Below are positions 21,093 through 33,937 of a stretch of DNA of 42,627 nt, piece after piece; position 1 is the first letter of the stretch, and the number at the start of each line of letters is the position of its first letter. The stretch is taken from assembly GCA_036510875.1 (NCBI GenBank), contig DATCDE010000071.1, forward strand, positions 1-42,627. The letters run 5' to 3'. The translations under genes were made by a program, and so were the position numbers. This DNA is from Actinomycetes bacterium (GTDB lineage Bacteria; Actinomycetota; Actinomycetes; Prado026). The notes beneath the pieces are model-generated. The model had not been told where the DNA came from. It ran no database searches and saw only the letters and a list, made by a program, of their open reading frames with translations.

Positions 21093-22203
21093 CCGGGCGC
21101 CGGCCCGCGCTGCTGGTGCTGGAGGACGGCCGCACGTTCGCGGGCGACGCCTACGGCGCGGTCGGCGAGACCTTCGGCGAGGCCGTGTTCTGCACGGCCA
21201 TGACCGGCTACCAGGAGACCCTGACCGACCCGTCGTACCACCGGCAGGTGGTCGTCATGACCACGCCGCACATCGGCAACACCGGGGTCAACGACGAGGA
21301 CCCGGAGTCCGGGCGGATCTGGGTGAGCGGGTACGTGGTGCGCGACCCCTCGCCGCGGGCGTCGTCCTGGCGGGCCAGGCGCACCCTGGAGGAGGAGCTC
21401 GAGGTGCAGGGCGTGGTCGGGATCAGCGGGGTCGACACCAGGGCGCTCACCCGGCACCTGCGCGACCGCGGCGCCATGCGGGTGGGCGTCTCCAGCGTGG
21501 AGGACGACCCGCGGGCTCTGCTCGAGCGGGTGCAGGCCAGCCCGCAGATGGCCTGGGCCGACCTCACGGCCGAGGTGTCCACCGAGACGGCCTACGTCGT
21601 GCCGGCGGTTCGCGAGAAGCGGTTCACCGTGGCCGCCGTCGACCTCGGGATCAAGGCCATGACTCCGGTCCGGCTGGCCGAGCGCGGCGTCGAGGTGCAC
21701 GTGCTGCCCGCGGCCACCACGCCCGAGCAGCTGCTGGCTGCCGGGGCCGACGGCGTGTTCTTCTCCAACGGCCCCGGCGACCCCGCGACCGCCGACCACG
21801 CCGTCGGGCTGGTCCGGGCCGCGCTGGAGCACCGGCTGCCGACGTTCGGCATCTGCTTCGGCAACCAGGTGCTCGGCAGGGCCCTCGGCTTCGACACGTT
21901 CAAGCTGAAGTTCGGCCACCGGGGCACCAACCAGCCGGTGCAGGACGTCGCCACCGGGCGGGTGGAGATCAGTGCCCACAACCACGGCTTCGCGGTCGCG
22001 GTCCCGGTCGGCGAGGTCAGCGAGACGCCGTACGGGCGGGTCGAGGTGAGCCACGTCTGCCTCAACGACGGCGTGGTCGAGGGGCTGGCGCTGCTCGACC
22101 GGCCGGCCTTCTCCGTGCAGTACCACCCGGAGGCCGCGGCCGGCCCCCACGACTCGGCCTACCTGTTCGACCGGTTCACCGCGCTGATCGAGGGGACCCG
22201 CTG

Positions 22204-22204
<1 letters not shown>
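21089..22204 (+). CDS. carA: Carbamoyl-phosphate synthase small subunit
   Basis: CarA releases ammonia from glutamine and feeds it through a tunnel to CarB. The 371-residue product has the CarA-specific N-terminal domain ([15 protein letters not shown] near 30, TPHIGNTG near 60) and a class I glutaminase domain. In that domain [11 protein letters not shown] holds the nucleophile Cys near 255, and QYHPEAA holds the catalytic His and Glu near 340. The GNQ reading in place of the more common GHQ is, I believe, usual for actinobacteria. GTG start in GTGA overlap; the stop shares one base with the carB ATG. Confidence 0.98.
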
Positions 22205-25502
<3,298 letters not shown>

Positions 25503-25503
<1 letters not shown>

Positions 25504-26360
25504 TGGCGCCGGTTCAGGTGCGCGGTGAAGTGCTGTCCCTGCGCCGGGTCGGGGACTACCACGCGCTCACCCTGGTCGCGCCCGGCGTCGCCGACACCGC
25601 CCGGCCCGGCCAGTTCATCGCGCTGGCCGTCGGCGGCGACGACTCCTCGATGCTGCTGCGCCGGGCCTTCTCGATCTACAAGGTGCAGCAGCGCGGCGTC
25701 TACGGCGGCACCGTCGAGGTGGTGTTCGCGGTCCACGGCCGCGGCACCGCCTGGCTGTCCCGGCTGCAGGCGCACGACCAGGTGGACGTCGTCGGCCCGC
25801 TCGGGCGGCCGTTCGCGCTGCCGCTCGAACCGGTGTCGGCGGTGCTGGTGGGCGGCGGCTACGGCAGCGCGCCGCTGTTCAGCCTGGCCGAGCAGCTGCG
25901 GGCCCGCGGCAACCGGGTCGACTTCGTCATCGGAGCGTCGACCGAGTCGCGGCTGTTCGGGGCGCTGGAGGCCAAGCGGATGTCCACCCAGGTGGCCATC
26001 ACCACCGAGGACGGCACGCTGGGGGAGCGCGCCCGGGTCACCGACGTGCTCCCGGCCCTGATGCGCCGCGCCGGCAGCGAGGTGGTCTACGCGTGCGGCC
26101 CGATGGCGATGCTGCAGGCGGTCAGCCAGCTGGCCACGGCGCACGGCGCGGTCAGCCAGTGTGCCGTGGAGGAGTCGATGGCCTGCGGCGTCGGGGTCTG
26201 CATGACCTGCGTGCTACCGGTGGTCGGCGACGACGGCGTGACCCGCATGGTGCGCTCCTGCACCGAGGGGCCGGTGTTCGCCGGTGACCGGGTCCGCTGG
26301 GCCGACGTCGGCACGGTGCCGGCCGACACGTGGGGCGCGCCTGCGGGAGGCCAGGCATGA
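25503..26360 (+). CDS. pyrK: Dihydroorotate dehydrogenase electron-transfer subunit
   Basis: PyrK links class 1B dihydroorotate dehydrogenase to NAD+. The 285-residue protein has a ferredoxin-reductase fold. RRAFSIY near 54 binds FAD, GGGYGSAPL near 118 lies in the NAD domain, and the 2Fe-2S site is Cys228-x4-Cys233-x2-Cys236-x16-Cys253 in the C-terminal part. Together with pyrD directly downstream (4-nt overlap) this indicates an NAD-dependent rather than quinone-dependent enzyme. The ATG shares one base with the carB stop. Confidence 0.94.
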
Positions 26361-27343
26361 CCCGGATGCGGATCACCACCCGGACCCCGGGCGAGGCCGA
26401 GCTGCCCGAGGTCGACATGTCCACCGACCTGGCCGGGGCGGCGCTGCCCAGCCCGGTGCTCACAGCGTCCGGCTGCGCCGCGGCCGGCCGCGAGCTGGAC
26501 CAGTTCATGGACATCACCGCGCTGGGCGCCGTCGTCACCAAGTCGATCATGCTGAAGCCGCGGTCCGGGCGGCCCACCCCGCGGATGGCCGAGACGCCAA
26601 GCGGCATGCTCAACTCGATCGGCCTGCAGGGCCCCGGCATCGACGCGTTCCTGGAGCACGACCTGGCCTGGCTGCGCAACCGTGGCGCGCGGGCGATCGT
26701 GTCGATCGCGGGCGGGACGGTGGACGAGTTCACCAAGCTCGCGCAGCGGCTGCGCAACGTCGACGGCGTCACGGCGGTCGAGGTGAACATCTCCTGCCCG
26801 AACGTCGAGGACCGCGGCCAGGTGTTCGCCTGTGCCACGGCGCCGGCGTCCGCCGTCGTCGCCGCGGTCCGTCGGGCCACCGCGCCGGGCATCCCGGTGC
26901 TGGCCAAGCTGTCGCCGGACGTCACCGACATCGTCGAGATCGCGCAGTCGGTGGTGGCCGCCGGGGCCGACGGGCTATCCATGATCAACACGCTGCTGGG
27001 CTTGACGATCGACACCGACACCATGCGGCCGGCGCTGGCCGGGGTGACCGGCGGGCTGTCCGGCCCGGCGATCCGCCCGGTGGCCGTGCGCTGCGTGTGG
27101 CAGGTGCACCAGGCGCTGCCGGACGTGCCGATCCTCGGCATGGGCGGGATCCGGACCGGCCTGGACGCGCTGGAGTTCGTGCTCGCCGGCGCCAGCGCCG
27201 TCTCCGTGGGCACCGCCGTGTTCAACGACCCCTCGGCGCCGGCCCGGATCGCCCGCGAGCTGCAGCGTGCCCTGGGCGACCGCGGGTTCGAGCGGTTCAG
27301 CGACGCCGTGGGCTACGCGCACCGGACGGAGCCGGAGGCGTGA
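26357..27343 (+). CDS. pyrD: Dihydroorotate dehydrogenase, class 1B catalytic subunit
   Basis: PyrD oxidises dihydroorotate to orotate on FMN. The 328-residue barrel carries the class 1 catalytic Cys (Cys147 in VNISCPN), not the Ser of class 2 enzymes. It has the FMN and substrate motifs TASGCAAAGREL, MLNSIGLQGPG, SMINTLLG and GMGGIRTG. It lacks the N-terminal membrane-binding helix of quinone-linked enzymes. Pairing with pyrK identifies class 1B. I chose ATG 26357 (ATGA overlap, GGGAGG 7-12 nt upstream); a GTG at 26330 in frame is less likely. Confidence 0.96.
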   Translation: MTRMRITTRTPGEAELPEVDMSTDLAGAALPSPVLTASGCAAAGRELDQFMDITALGAVVTKSIMLKPRSGRPTPRMAETPSGMLNSIGLQGPGIDAFLEHDLAWLRNRGARAIVSIAGGTVDEFTKLAQRLRNVDGVTAVEVNISCPNVEDRGQVFACATAPASAVVAAVRRATAPGIPVLAKLSPDVTDIVEIAQSVVAAGADGLSMINTLLGLTIDTDTMRPALAGVTGGLSGPAIRPVAVRCVWQVHQALPDVPILGMGGIRTGLDALEFVLAGASAVSVGTAVFNDPSAPARIARELQRALGDRGFERFSDAVGYAHRTEPEA

Positions 27344-28047
27344 CCGCCCTCGCACCCGTCGCCGTCGCGCTCGACACCACCGACCTGGACGTCGCCGCCG
27401 GCTGGGCCTCGGCGGCCGGGCCGTACGTGTCCACGGTGAAGGTGGGGCTGGAGCTGTACCTGCGGCACGGCGCGGCCGCCGTGGCCAGGGCGCGGGAGGC
27501 CAGCGGCGGCCGCGCCGTCTTCCTGGACCTGAAGCTGCACGACATCCCGAACACGGTGGCCGGGGGAGCCCGGGCGGTGGCCGACCTGGCCCCGGACTTC
27601 CTCACGGTGCACGCCGCGGGCGGTCCGGCCATGGTGCGGGCCGCCGTGGAGGCGCTGCCGGGCGCCCGGATCACGGCGGTGACCGTGCTCACCTCGCTGT
27701 CCGCGGCCGACCTGGAGCGCATCGGGCTGGTCGGGCCGCCGCTGGACGCCGTCCGCCGGCTGGCCGTGCTCGCGGTCAGCGGCGGGGCGCAGGCCCTGGT
27801 CTGCTCCCCGCAGGAGGTGGCCGCCGTCCGGGCCGAGGTCGGGACGGACGTCGTGCTGATCACCCCCGGCGTCCGGCCGGCCGGATCCGACCCCGGCGAC
27901 CAGGCCCGGGTGACCACACCGGAGCAGGCGCTGGCCGACGGTGCAGACCTGCTCGTCGTGGGCCGGCCGATCACCGGGGCTGCGGACCCGGGCGCCGCGG
28001 CGGCGTCCCTGGCCGCCGCGTTGCCGCCGGAGCGCGGCACTGGCTAG
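27340..28047 (+). CDS. pyrF: Orotidine-5'-phosphate decarboxylase
   Basis: PyrF decarboxylates OMP to UMP, the last step of the pathway. The 235-residue barrel has the charged catalytic network DLKLHD (Asp63, Lys65, Asp68) followed by IPNTV. It also has TVHAAGG near 90, LITPGVRP near 175 and VVGRPIT near 207. The length is that of the short bacterial type. The start GTG overlaps the pyrD stop. It ends in TAG, which also forms the first three bases of a -10-like TAGGTT. pyrE is not in this operon and must be elsewhere. Confidence 0.97.
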   Translation: MTALAPVAVALDTTDLDVAAGWASAAGPYVSTVKVGLELYLRHGAAAVARAREASGGRAVFLDLKLHDIPNTVAGGARAVADLAPDFLTVHAAGGPAMVRAAVEALPGARITAVTVLTSLSAADLERIGLVGPPLDAVRRLAVLAVSGGAQALVCSPQEVAAVRAEVGTDVVLITPGVRPAGSDPGDQARVTTPEQALADGADLLVVGRPITGAADPGAAAASLAAALPPERGTG

Positions 28048-28050
28048 GTT
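28045..28050 (+). promoter_or_regulatory. Possible -10 hexamer for mihF, starting on the pyrF stop codon
   Basis: TAGGTT begins with the TAG stop of pyrF and lies 47 nt before the mihF start. It could provide pyr-independent expression of mihF and gmk. No -35 is clear. Confidence 0.35.
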
Positions 28051-28097
28051 CACGACGGATACCCGATCGCTCCCCCCGACCCCTGAGGTGACCCCCG

Positions 28098-28418
28098 GTG
28101 GCCCTTCCGCCCCTCTCGCCCGAGCAGCGCGCCGCCGCCTTGGCCAAGGCCGCCGAGGCCCGGCGGGAGCGCGCCGAGGTGAAGAACCGGCTCAAGCACT
28201 CTGGCGCCTCGCTGCCCGAGGTGATCCGGGAGGGCCAGGAGAACCCGGTGATCGGCAAGATCCGGGTGTCTGCGCTGCTGGAGTCAATGCCCGGCGTCGG
28301 CAAGGTCCGGGCCCGGGAGATCATGGAACGGGTGGGGATCGCCGAGACCCGCCGGGTGCGGGGGCTCGGCGCCAACCAGGTTGCGGCGCTCGAGCGGGAG
28401 TTCGGTGCCCAGTCCTGA
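28098..28418 (+). CDS. mihF: Integration host factor, actinobacterial type (mIHF)
   Basis: mIHF is a small nucleoid-associated DNA-binding protein of actinobacteria, essential in mycobacteria and involved in development in Streptomyces. It is not related to E. coli IHF. The 106-residue product has a basic N-terminal helix (about 8-32) and the S13-like helix-two-turn-helix: [17 protein letters not shown] (60-76) and a conserved [10 protein letters not shown] near 85. GTG 28098 has GAGGTGA 7-13 nt upstream. mihF followed by gmk and rpoZ is the standard actinobacterial order. Its end overlaps gmk by 14 nt. Confidence 0.95.
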   Translation: MALPPLSPEQRAAALAKAAEARRERAEVKNRLKHSGASLPEVIREGQENPVIGKIRVSALLESMPGVGKVRAREIMERVGIAETRRVRGLGANQVAALEREFGAQS

Positions 28419-28974
28419 GCGGCCGCGGCTGACGGTGCTGTCCGGGCCGTCCGGGGTGGGCAAGAGCACCGTGGTGGCCCACCTGCGGGAGCGGCACCCG
28501 GAGATCTGGCTGTCGGTGTCCGCGACGACCCGACGGCAGCGGCCGGGCGAGACCGAGGGTGTGCACTACTTGTTCCGCACTCCCGAGGAGTTCGCCGGTC
28601 TGGTCGAGCGCGGCGAGCTGCTGGAGTGGGCCGAGTTCGCCGGGCACCACTACGGCACCCCGCGGGAGCCGGTGGAGGACCGGCTGGCCGAGGGCACCCC
28701 GGTGTTGCTGGAGATCGAGCTGCAGGGTGCCCGGATGGTCAAGGCGGCGATGCCGGAGGCGCTGCTGGTCTTCCTGGCGCCGCCGTCCTGGGACGAGCTG
28801 GTCCGCCGGCTGGTGGGCCGCGGCACCGAGCCGGCCGAGGTGATCGCCCGGCGGCTGGCCACCGCGGAGATCGAGCTGGCCGCCCAGTCGGAGTTCGACG
28901 AGGTCGTCGTCAACGACGAGATCGAGGCCGTGTGCGACCGGCTGGTATCGTTGATGAGTCTAGGCGCCGCCTGA
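28405..28974 (+). CDS. gmk: Guanylate kinase
   Basis: Gmk phosphorylates GMP to GDP with ATP. The 189-residue product has the P-loop [10 protein letters not shown] at about 12-21, the GMP-binding [13 protein letters not shown] near 45 and [14 protein letters not shown] near 75, and the lid RRLVGRGTE near 135. GTG 28405 (MPSPERPRL) is chosen because GGGAG lies just upstream and it gives the usual length. It overlaps the mihF end. Its product feeds GTP to ppGpp, c-di-GMP and riboflavin synthesis, but genomic proximity to those genes is probably incidental. Confidence 0.96.
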   Translation: MPSPERPRLTVLSGPSGVGKSTVVAHLRERHPEIWLSVSATTRRQRPGETEGVHYLFRTPEEFAGLVERGELLEWAEFAGHHYGTPREPVEDRLAEGTPVLLEIELQGARMVKAAMPEALLVFLAPPSWDELVRRLVGRGTEPAEVIARRLATAEIELAAQSEFDEVVVNDEIEAVCDRLVSLMSLGAA

Positions 28975-29023
28975 GACGCCCGTTTGAGACCTGCACCGTT
29001 CGCTCTCCCCGGAAGGCACCCGC

Positions 29024-29287
29024 GTGTCCGGTACCGTCGCCGCGCCCGAAGGCATCACCAACCCGCCGATCGACGACCTGCTTGAGCGGGTCGAGTCCAA
29101 GTACAGCCTGGTGCTCTACTCGGCCAAGCGCGCGCGCCAGATCAACGCCTACTACAGCCAGCTCGGCGAGGGCCTGCTCGAGTACGTCGGTCCACTCGTG
29201 GAGACCCACGTGCAGGAAAAGCCGCTGTCGATCGCGCTGCGCGAGATCAACGCCGGCCTGCTCGAGCTCGAGACCACCGAGGCCTGA
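29024..29287 (+). CDS. rpoZ: RNA polymerase omega subunit
   Basis: Omega binds the beta' subunit and helps RNA polymerase assembly. The 87-residue product has the omega core: [17 protein letters not shown] near 14, [11 protein letters not shown] near 36 and the C-terminal [13 protein letters not shown] near 66. The GTG start follows GGAAGG by 7 nt. A 49-nt gap separates it from gmk; a TATCGT inside the gmk end (28946-28951) might drive it, but this is weak. Confidence 0.95.
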   Translation: MSGTVAAPEGITNPPIDDLLERVESKYSLVLYSAKRARQINAYYSQLGEGLLEYVGPLVETHVQEKPLSIALREINAGLLELETTEA

Positions 29288-29318
29288 CCCGCCCGGCCTC
29301 CGCACAGGTGCCCCTGCC

Positions 29319-30557
29319 GTGACCGGCGTGCCCGCTCCGCGGGTGGTGCTCGGTGTCGGCGGGGGCATCGCTGCGTACAAGGTCGCCACGCTGCTGCGCG
29401 GGCTGACCGAGTCCGGCTGCTCGGTGCGGGTCGTCCCGACCGCCGCGGCGCTGCGGTTCGTGGGGGCGCCGACCTGGGCCGCGCTGTCCGGCCAGCCGGT
29501 GGCCACCGACGTCTGGGACGACGCCCACGTCGTGCCGCACCTGCAGCTGGGCCGGGACGCCGACCTCGTGGTCGTGGCGCCGGCCACCGCCGACCTGCTG
29601 GCCAGGGCCGCGCACGGGCTGGCCGACGACCTGCTCACCAACGTGCTGCTCACCGCGCGCTGCCCGGTGCTGTTCGCGCCGGCCATGCACACCGAGATGT
29701 GGGAGCACCCGGCCACCCGCGCCAACGTGGCCACCCTGCGCGAGCGGGGCCTCGTCGTGCTTGACCCCGCTGTGGGCCGGCTCACCGGCGCCGACTCCGG
29801 GCCGGGCCGGCTGCCCGAGCCGCAGCAGATCCTGGCGGTCGCGCTGCGCCTGCTGGCCGCGCCGGGCCGGGGCGCCGACCTGGCCGGCAGCCGGGTCGTG
29901 GTCTCCGCCGGGGGCACCCGGGAGCCGCTCGACCCGGTCCGGTTCCTGGGCAACCGGTCCAGCGGGCGGCAGGGCTACGCGCTGGCCGCCACCGCCGCGG
30001 CCCGGGGCGCCGGGGTGGTGCTCGTGTCGGCCAACGTCGCGCTGCCGGCGCCGGCCGGGGTGAGTGTCGTCCCGGTGGGGACCGCCGATCAGCTCCGCGA
30101 CGCCGTGCTGGCCGCCGCGGTGGACGCCGACGTCGTGGTGATGGCGGCGGCGGTGGCCGACTTCCGGCCGGCGTCCGTCCAGGGCGCCAAGATCAAGAAG
30201 GACGACGCGGGCGGTGTGCCGGAGCCGATCGCGCTGGTGCGCAACCCCGACGTCCTGACCGAGGTGGTGGCCGCACGCTCCGGGAAGTCGCCGGTGGTCG
30301 TGGGGTTCGCCGCCGAGACCGGTGACGACACCGCGGACTGGTTGGCGCACGGGCGGGCCAAGCTGGCCCGCAAGGGCTGCGACCTGCTCGTGGTCAACCC
30401 GGTCGGCGAGGGCGTGGGCTTCGAGGTGGCCGAGAACTCCGGGGTGCTCCTCGGGGCCGACGGCAGCCAGGTGGAGCTGACGCTGGGTAGCAAGGAGGCG
30501 CTGGCCGACGCCGTCTGGGACGCCGTGGCCTCCCGTTTGGTCGGCCCCGGTCGTTAG
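29319..30557 (+). CDS. coaBC: Bifunctional phosphopantothenoylcysteine decarboxylase / synthetase
   Basis: CoaBC joins cysteine to 4'-phosphopantothenate (CoaB) and decarboxylates the product on FMN (CoaC), two steps toward coenzyme A. The 412-residue product has the CoaC domain ([10 protein letters not shown] near 12, the His region in VVPHLQL near 68, APAMHTEMW near 115) and the CoaB domain. CoaB motifs are [19 protein letters not shown] near 200, AAAVADFRP near 280 and the KIKKDD segment. GTG 29319 is preferred; GTG 29328 is three codons later. It ends in TAG, overlapping a -10 hexamer for metK. Confidence 0.95.
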   Translation: MTGVPAPRVVLGVGGGIAAYKVATLLRGLTESGCSVRVVPTAAALRFVGAPTWAALSGQPVATDVWDDAHVVPHLQLGRDADLVVVAPATADLLARAAHGLADDLLTNVLLTARCPVLFAPAMHTEMWEHPATRANVATLRERGLVVLDPAVGRLTGADSGPGRLPEPQQILAVALRLLAAPGRGADLAGSRVVVSAGGTREPLDPVRFLGNRSSGRQGYALAATAAARGAGVVLVSANVALPAPAGVSVVPVGTADQLRDAVLAAAVDADVVVMAAAVADFRPASVQGAKIKKDDAGGVPEPIALVRNPDVLTEVVAARSGKSPVVVGFAAETGDDTADWLAHGRAKLARKGCDLLVVNPVGEGVGFEVAENSGVLLGADGSQVELTLGSKEALADAVWDAVASRLVGPGR

Positions 30558-30560
30558 ACT
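30555..30560 (+). promoter_or_regulatory. -10 hexamer for metK, starting on the coaBC stop codon
   Basis: TAGACT begins with the coaBC TAG and ends 29 nt before the metK GTG. The short leader contains GAGGGAG but no SAM riboswitch. Confidence 0.45.
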
Positions 30561-30589
30561 GCGGCAACATCCGTCGAGCTGAGGGAGCC

Positions 30590-31786
30590 GTGTTGTCCCG
30601 TCGCCTGTTCACCTCCGAGTCGGTCACTGAGGGACACCCGGACAAGATCGCTGACCAGATCAGCGACTCGATCCTGGACGCGCTGCTCAAGGACGACGTG
30701 CACAGCAGGGTCGCGGTCGAGACCCTGGTCACCACCGGCCTGGTGCACGTGGCCGGCGAGGTGACCACCTCGGCCTGGGCCGACATCCCCTCGATCGTGC
30801 GGGAGAAGGTCCTCGAGATCGGCTACGACTCGTCGAAGAAGGGGTTCGACGGGAACTCCTGCGGCGTGTCGGTGTCGATCGGCTCCCAGTCGGCGGACAT
30901 CGCCCAGGGCGTGGACGACGCCTACGAGGAGCGGGCCGAGCACTCGCACGACCCGCTGGACCGGCAGGGCGCCGGTGACCAGGGCCTGATGTTCGGCTAC
31001 GCGTGCGACGACACGCCCGAGCTGATGCCGCTGCCGATCATGCTGGCGCACCGGCTCGCGTACCGGCTGGCCGCCGTCCGCAAGGACGGCCAGATCCCCT
31101 ACCTCCGCCCGGACGGCAAGACCCAGGTGACCATCGAGTACGACGGCGACCGGCCGGTCCGGCTGGACACCGTCGTGGTGTCGACCCAGCACGCCGGCGA
31201 CGTCGACCTGGCGACGCTGCTGCAGCCCGACGTCGAGGCGCTGGTGGTCCGCCCGGTCCTCGAGGACCTGCAGATCGACACCTCGGGCTACCGGGTGCTG
31301 GTCAACCCGACCGGCCGGTTCGAGATCGGCGGCCCCATGGGCGATGCCGGCCTGACCGGCCGCAAGATCATCATCGACACCTACGGCGGCATGGCGCGGC
31401 ACGGCGGCGGGGCGTTCTCCGGCAAGGACCCGTCGAAAGTGGACCGCTCGGCCGCCTATGCGATGCGCTGGGTGGCCAAGCACGTGGTGGCCGCCGGGCT
31501 GGCCAGGCGCTGCGAGGTGCAGGTGGCCTACGCGATCGGCAAGGCGCACCCAGTCGGGCTGTTCGTGGAGACGTTCGGCACGTCCGAGCTGCCGGCCGAG
31601 CGGATCCAGGACGCGGTGACCGAGGTGTTCGACCTGCGGCCGGCCGCGATCATCCGCGACCTCGACCTGCTGCGGCCGATCTACGCGTCCACCGCCGCCT
31701 ACGGCCACTTCGGCCGGGTCGAGCCGGACTTTACCTGGGAGCGGACCGACCGGATCGACGCGCTGCGCACCGCCGTCCGCGCCTGA
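30590..31786 (+). CDS. metK: S-adenosylmethionine synthetase
   Basis: MetK makes SAM from methionine and ATP. The 398-residue product has the N-terminal [18 protein letters not shown] (catalytic His), the [12 protein letters not shown] nucleotide motif near 123, the [19 protein letters not shown]-loop-like motif near 270 and a C-terminal EPDFTWE. GTG 30590 is given; TTG 30593 would start directly at MSRRLFTS, as in Streptomyces, with a better spacing from GAGGGAG, and may be the real start. SAM serves RsmB encoded downstream, among many other enzymes. Confidence 0.97.
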   Translation: MLSRRLFTSESVTEGHPDKIADQISDSILDALLKDDVHSRVAVETLVTTGLVHVAGEVTTSAWADIPSIVREKVLEIGYDSSKKGFDGNSCGVSVSIGSQSADIAQGVDDAYEERAEHSHDPLDRQGAGDQGLMFGYACDDTPELMPLPIMLAHRLAYRLAAVRKDGQIPYLRPDGKTQVTIEYDGDRPVRLDTVVVSTQHAGDVDLATLLQPDVEALVVRPVLEDLQIDTSGYRVLVNPTGRFEIGGPMGDAGLTGRKIIIDTYGGMARHGGGAFSGKDPSKVDRSAAYAMRWVAKHVVAAGLARRCEVQVAYAIGKAHPVGLFVETFGTSELPAERIQDAVTEVFDLRPAAIIRDLDLLRPIYASTAAYGHFGRVEPDFTWERTDRIDALRTAVRA

Positions 31787-31791
31787 CCCGC

Positions 31792-31838
31792 ATGAAGGGC
31801 ACCTTCGGTGCGCACTGCCGCACTCGGGCGCCCTTCAT
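31792..31838. repeat. Inverted repeat (9-bp arms) after metK
   Basis: ATGAAGGGC (31792-31800) pairs perfectly with GCCCTTCAT (31830-31838) across a 29-nt loop, with two to three further pairs inside. The left arm runs into ACCTTC, so GAAGGGCACCTTC is itself nearly palindromic. It begins 6 nt after metK and could end its transcription, but there is no U-tract. It shares its core with a second palindrome before priA, so a dispersed REP-like repeat is also possible. Confidence 0.55.
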
Positions 31839-31869
31839 CGCCGTCCGGTCCCGCTGCCTGAAGGTCCGG

Positions 31870-31875
31870 TAACGT
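31870..31875 (+). promoter_or_regulatory. Possible -10 hexamer for priA
   Basis: TAACGT lies 27 nt before the priA ATG in the short gap between the two palindromes. No -35 is clear. Confidence 0.35.
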
Positions 31876-31889
31876 CGGCCACGCGCACA

Positions 31890-31902
31890 GAAGGGACCCT
31901 TC
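31890..31902. repeat. 13-bp palindrome at the priA ribosome site
   Basis: GAAGGGACCCTTC is symmetric around its central A and ends one base before the priA ATG. Its left half is also the likely Shine-Dalgarno (GAAGGGA). Folding would hide the ribosome site, though the hairpin would be tight. It resembles the arms of the inverted repeat at 31792-31838. Confidence 0.5.
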
Positions 31903-33918
31903 ATGCAGGGCGGGGGGGAGGAACAGCTGGCCCTGGTGCGGGCGCAGGTCCGCCGAGCCAGGCCCCGCCCGCCGGAGCCGGCGGCCGCGACCGACCCGGT
32001 CGCCCGGGTCGCGGTCGACGTCTCGCTGGCCCACCTGGACCGGCTGTTCGACTACGAGGTCCCCGCCGGCGCCGACGAGCAGGCGGTGCCGGGGGTCCGG
32101 GTCCGGGTCCGGTTCGCCGGCCAGCTGGTCAGCGGGTACCTCATCGAGCGGGCGGCGACCAGCGAGCACCCCGGGCGGCTGGCCCGGCTCAAGGTCGTCT
32201 CGGCCGAGCCGGTGCTCTCCCCGCAGGCGGCCCGGCTGGCCCGCGAGGTCGCCGACCACTACGCGGGTGCCCTCGCCGACGTGCTGCGCCTCGCCGTCCC
32301 GCCCCGGCACGCGGCCGCTGAGGCCGGCCGGCCGGCCGAGCCGGCGCTGCCCCCGTCGGCCCCGGACGACCCGGGCCCCTGGCGGGCGTACCCCGCGGGT
32401 CCGGCGTTCCTGCGGGCGCTGGCCGCCGGCCGCTCCCCGCGCGCGGCCTGGACGGCGACGGCGGACTGGCCGGCCGAGGTCGCGCACGCGGTGCGCACCG
32501 CCCTGGCCGCCGACCGCGGGGCGCTCGTCGTCGTCCCCGACCACCGCGACGCCGACCGGGTGGCCGCCGCGGTGGAGGCCGAGTGCGGCCCGGGCCAGCA
32601 CGTGCTGCTCAGCGCCGAGGTCGGCCCCAAGGAGCGCTACCGGCGCTGGCTGGCCGTGCGCCGCGGCGCCGTCCGCGCGGTCGTGGGCACCCGCGCGGCG
32701 ATGTTCGCCCCGGTCGAGCGGCTCGGCCTGGCCGTGGTGTGGGACGACGGCGACGACCTGCACGCCGAGCCGCATGCCCCCTACCCGCACGTGCGGGAGG
32801 TGCTGGTGGCCCGGTCCCGCCTCGAGGGCGCGGCCCTGCTGCTCGGCGGCCACGCCCGCACCGCGGAGGCGCAGCTGCTCGTCGAGACCGGCTGGGCGCA
32901 CCCGGTCGAGCGCAGCCGGGCCGACGCCAGGGCCGCGGCGCCGCTGCTGCGCACCACCGGCGACGACGCCGAGCTGGCCAGGGACCCGGCGGCCCGCGCC
33001 GCCCGGCTGCCGTCGCTGGCCTGGGAGACGCTGCGGACCGCGCTGCGCAGCGGCCCGGCGCTGGTCCAGGTGCCCCGCCGCGGCTACCTGCCGACCCTGG
33101 CCTGCACCCAGTGCCGCAGCCCGGCCCGCTGCCCCGCCTGCGCCGGGCCGCTGGCGCTGAGCTCGGGCCACGCCGTGCCCCGGTGCCGCTGGTGCGGCAA
33201 ACCGGCCGGCGCCTGGCGCTGCCCGGAGTGCGACGGGGTGCGGCTGCGGGCGGTCACCGTGGGTGCGTCCAGGACGGCCGAGGAGCTCGGCCGCTCCTTC
33301 CCTGGCGTGCGGGTGCGGACATCCGGCGGCGACGGCGTCCTCGCAACCGTCGACGCCGAGCCCGCCCTCGTGGTGGCCACCCCCGGTGCTGAGCCGGTGG
33401 CCGACGGCGGGTACGCGGCGGCGCTGCTGCTGGACACCTGGGCGCTGCTGGCCCGGCCCGACCTGCGTGCGGGGGAGGAGGCGCTGCGCCGCTGGCTGGC
33501 CGCGGTGGCCCTGGTCCGGCCGGCTGCGCAGGGCGGGCGGGTGGTCGTCTTGGGGGACCCGTCGGCCGCCCCGGTGCAGGCCCTGCTGCGCATAGACCCC
33601 GCAGGGGCAGCGGCGCACGAGCTCGAGCAGCGCCGCTGGCTGGACTTCCCGCCGGCCGTGCGGCTGGCAGTGGTGTCCGGTCCGGCCGACGCCGTGGAGG
33701 AGTTCCTGGTGGCGGCCCGGCTGCCGTCCTCCGCCGCCGTCCTCGGCCCGCTGCCGCTCGAGCAGGGGCCGCCCGGACAGGCGCGGGCCCTGCTGCGCGC
33801 CCCGCTGGTCGACGGGGCCGCGCTCAGCGCCGCGCTGCGCGCCACCCAGGCCGGCCGCAGCGCGCGCAAGGCGGCCGAGTTCGTCACGGTGCGGGTCGAC
33901 CCGGTGGCCCTCGGCTGA
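31903..33918 (+). CDS. priA: PriA-like replication restart protein without helicase motifs
   Basis: PriA binds stalled forks and reloads the replicative helicase. The 671-residue product keeps the N-terminal DNA-binding domain (VARVAVDVSLAHLDRLFDYEVP near 29) and the eight-cysteine zinc region (CTQC, CPAC, CRWC, CPEC, about 403-446). The helicase core has lost its ATPase motifs: no GKT Walker A is present near 175-190, and the Walker B/DEEH position reads VVWDDGDD. This agrees with what is known for actinobacterial PriA, which is thought not to be a helicase. The reading frame is intact, so it is not a broken gene. Start ATG 31903 follows GAAGGGA. Confidence 0.92.
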   Translation: MQGGGEEQLALVRAQVRRARPRPPEPAAATDPVARVAVDVSLAHLDRLFDYEVPAGADEQAVPGVRVRVRFAGQLVSGYLIERAATSEHPGRLARLKVVSAEPVLSPQAARLAREVADHYAGALADVLRLAVPPRHAAAEAGRPAEPALPPSAPDDPGPWRAYPAGPAFLRALAAGRSPRAAWTATADWPAEVAHAVRTALAADRGALVVVPDHRDADRVAAAVEAECGPGQHVLLSAEVGPKERYRRWLAVRRGAVRAVVGTRAAMFAPVERLGLAVVWDDGDDLHAEPHAPYPHVREVLVARSRLEGAALLLGGHARTAEAQLLVETGWAHPVERSRADARAAAPLLRTTGDDAELARDPAARAARLPSLAWETLRTALRSGPALVQVPRRGYLPTLACTQCRSPARCPACAGPLALSSGHAVPRCRWCGKPAGAWRCPECDGVRLRAVTVGASRTAEELGRSFPGVRVRTSGGDGVLATVDAEPALVVATPGAEPVADGGYAAALLLDTWALLARPDLRAGEEALRRWLAAVALVRPAAQGGRVVVLGDPSAAPVQALLRIDPAGAAAHELEQRRWLDFPPAVRLAVVSGPADAVEEFLVAARLPSSAAVLGPLPLEQGPPGQARALLRAPLVDGAALSAALRATQAGRSARKAAEFVTVRVDPVALG

Positions 33919-33937
33919 CGGGCGGGAGACTGCGCGG

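Noticed and set aside
30561-30589. Possible SAM riboswitch before metK
   Set aside because: The leader is under 30 nt and has no conserved SAM-aptamer blocks.
31792-31838. Intrinsic terminator for metK
   Set aside because: The stem is good but the loop is long and no U-tract follows, so it is kept only as a repeat with possible terminator function.
31903-33918. priA as a frameshifted or decayed gene
   Set aside because: The frame is open for 671 codons with all eight zinc cysteines in order; loss of helicase motifs is a known actinobacterial feature.
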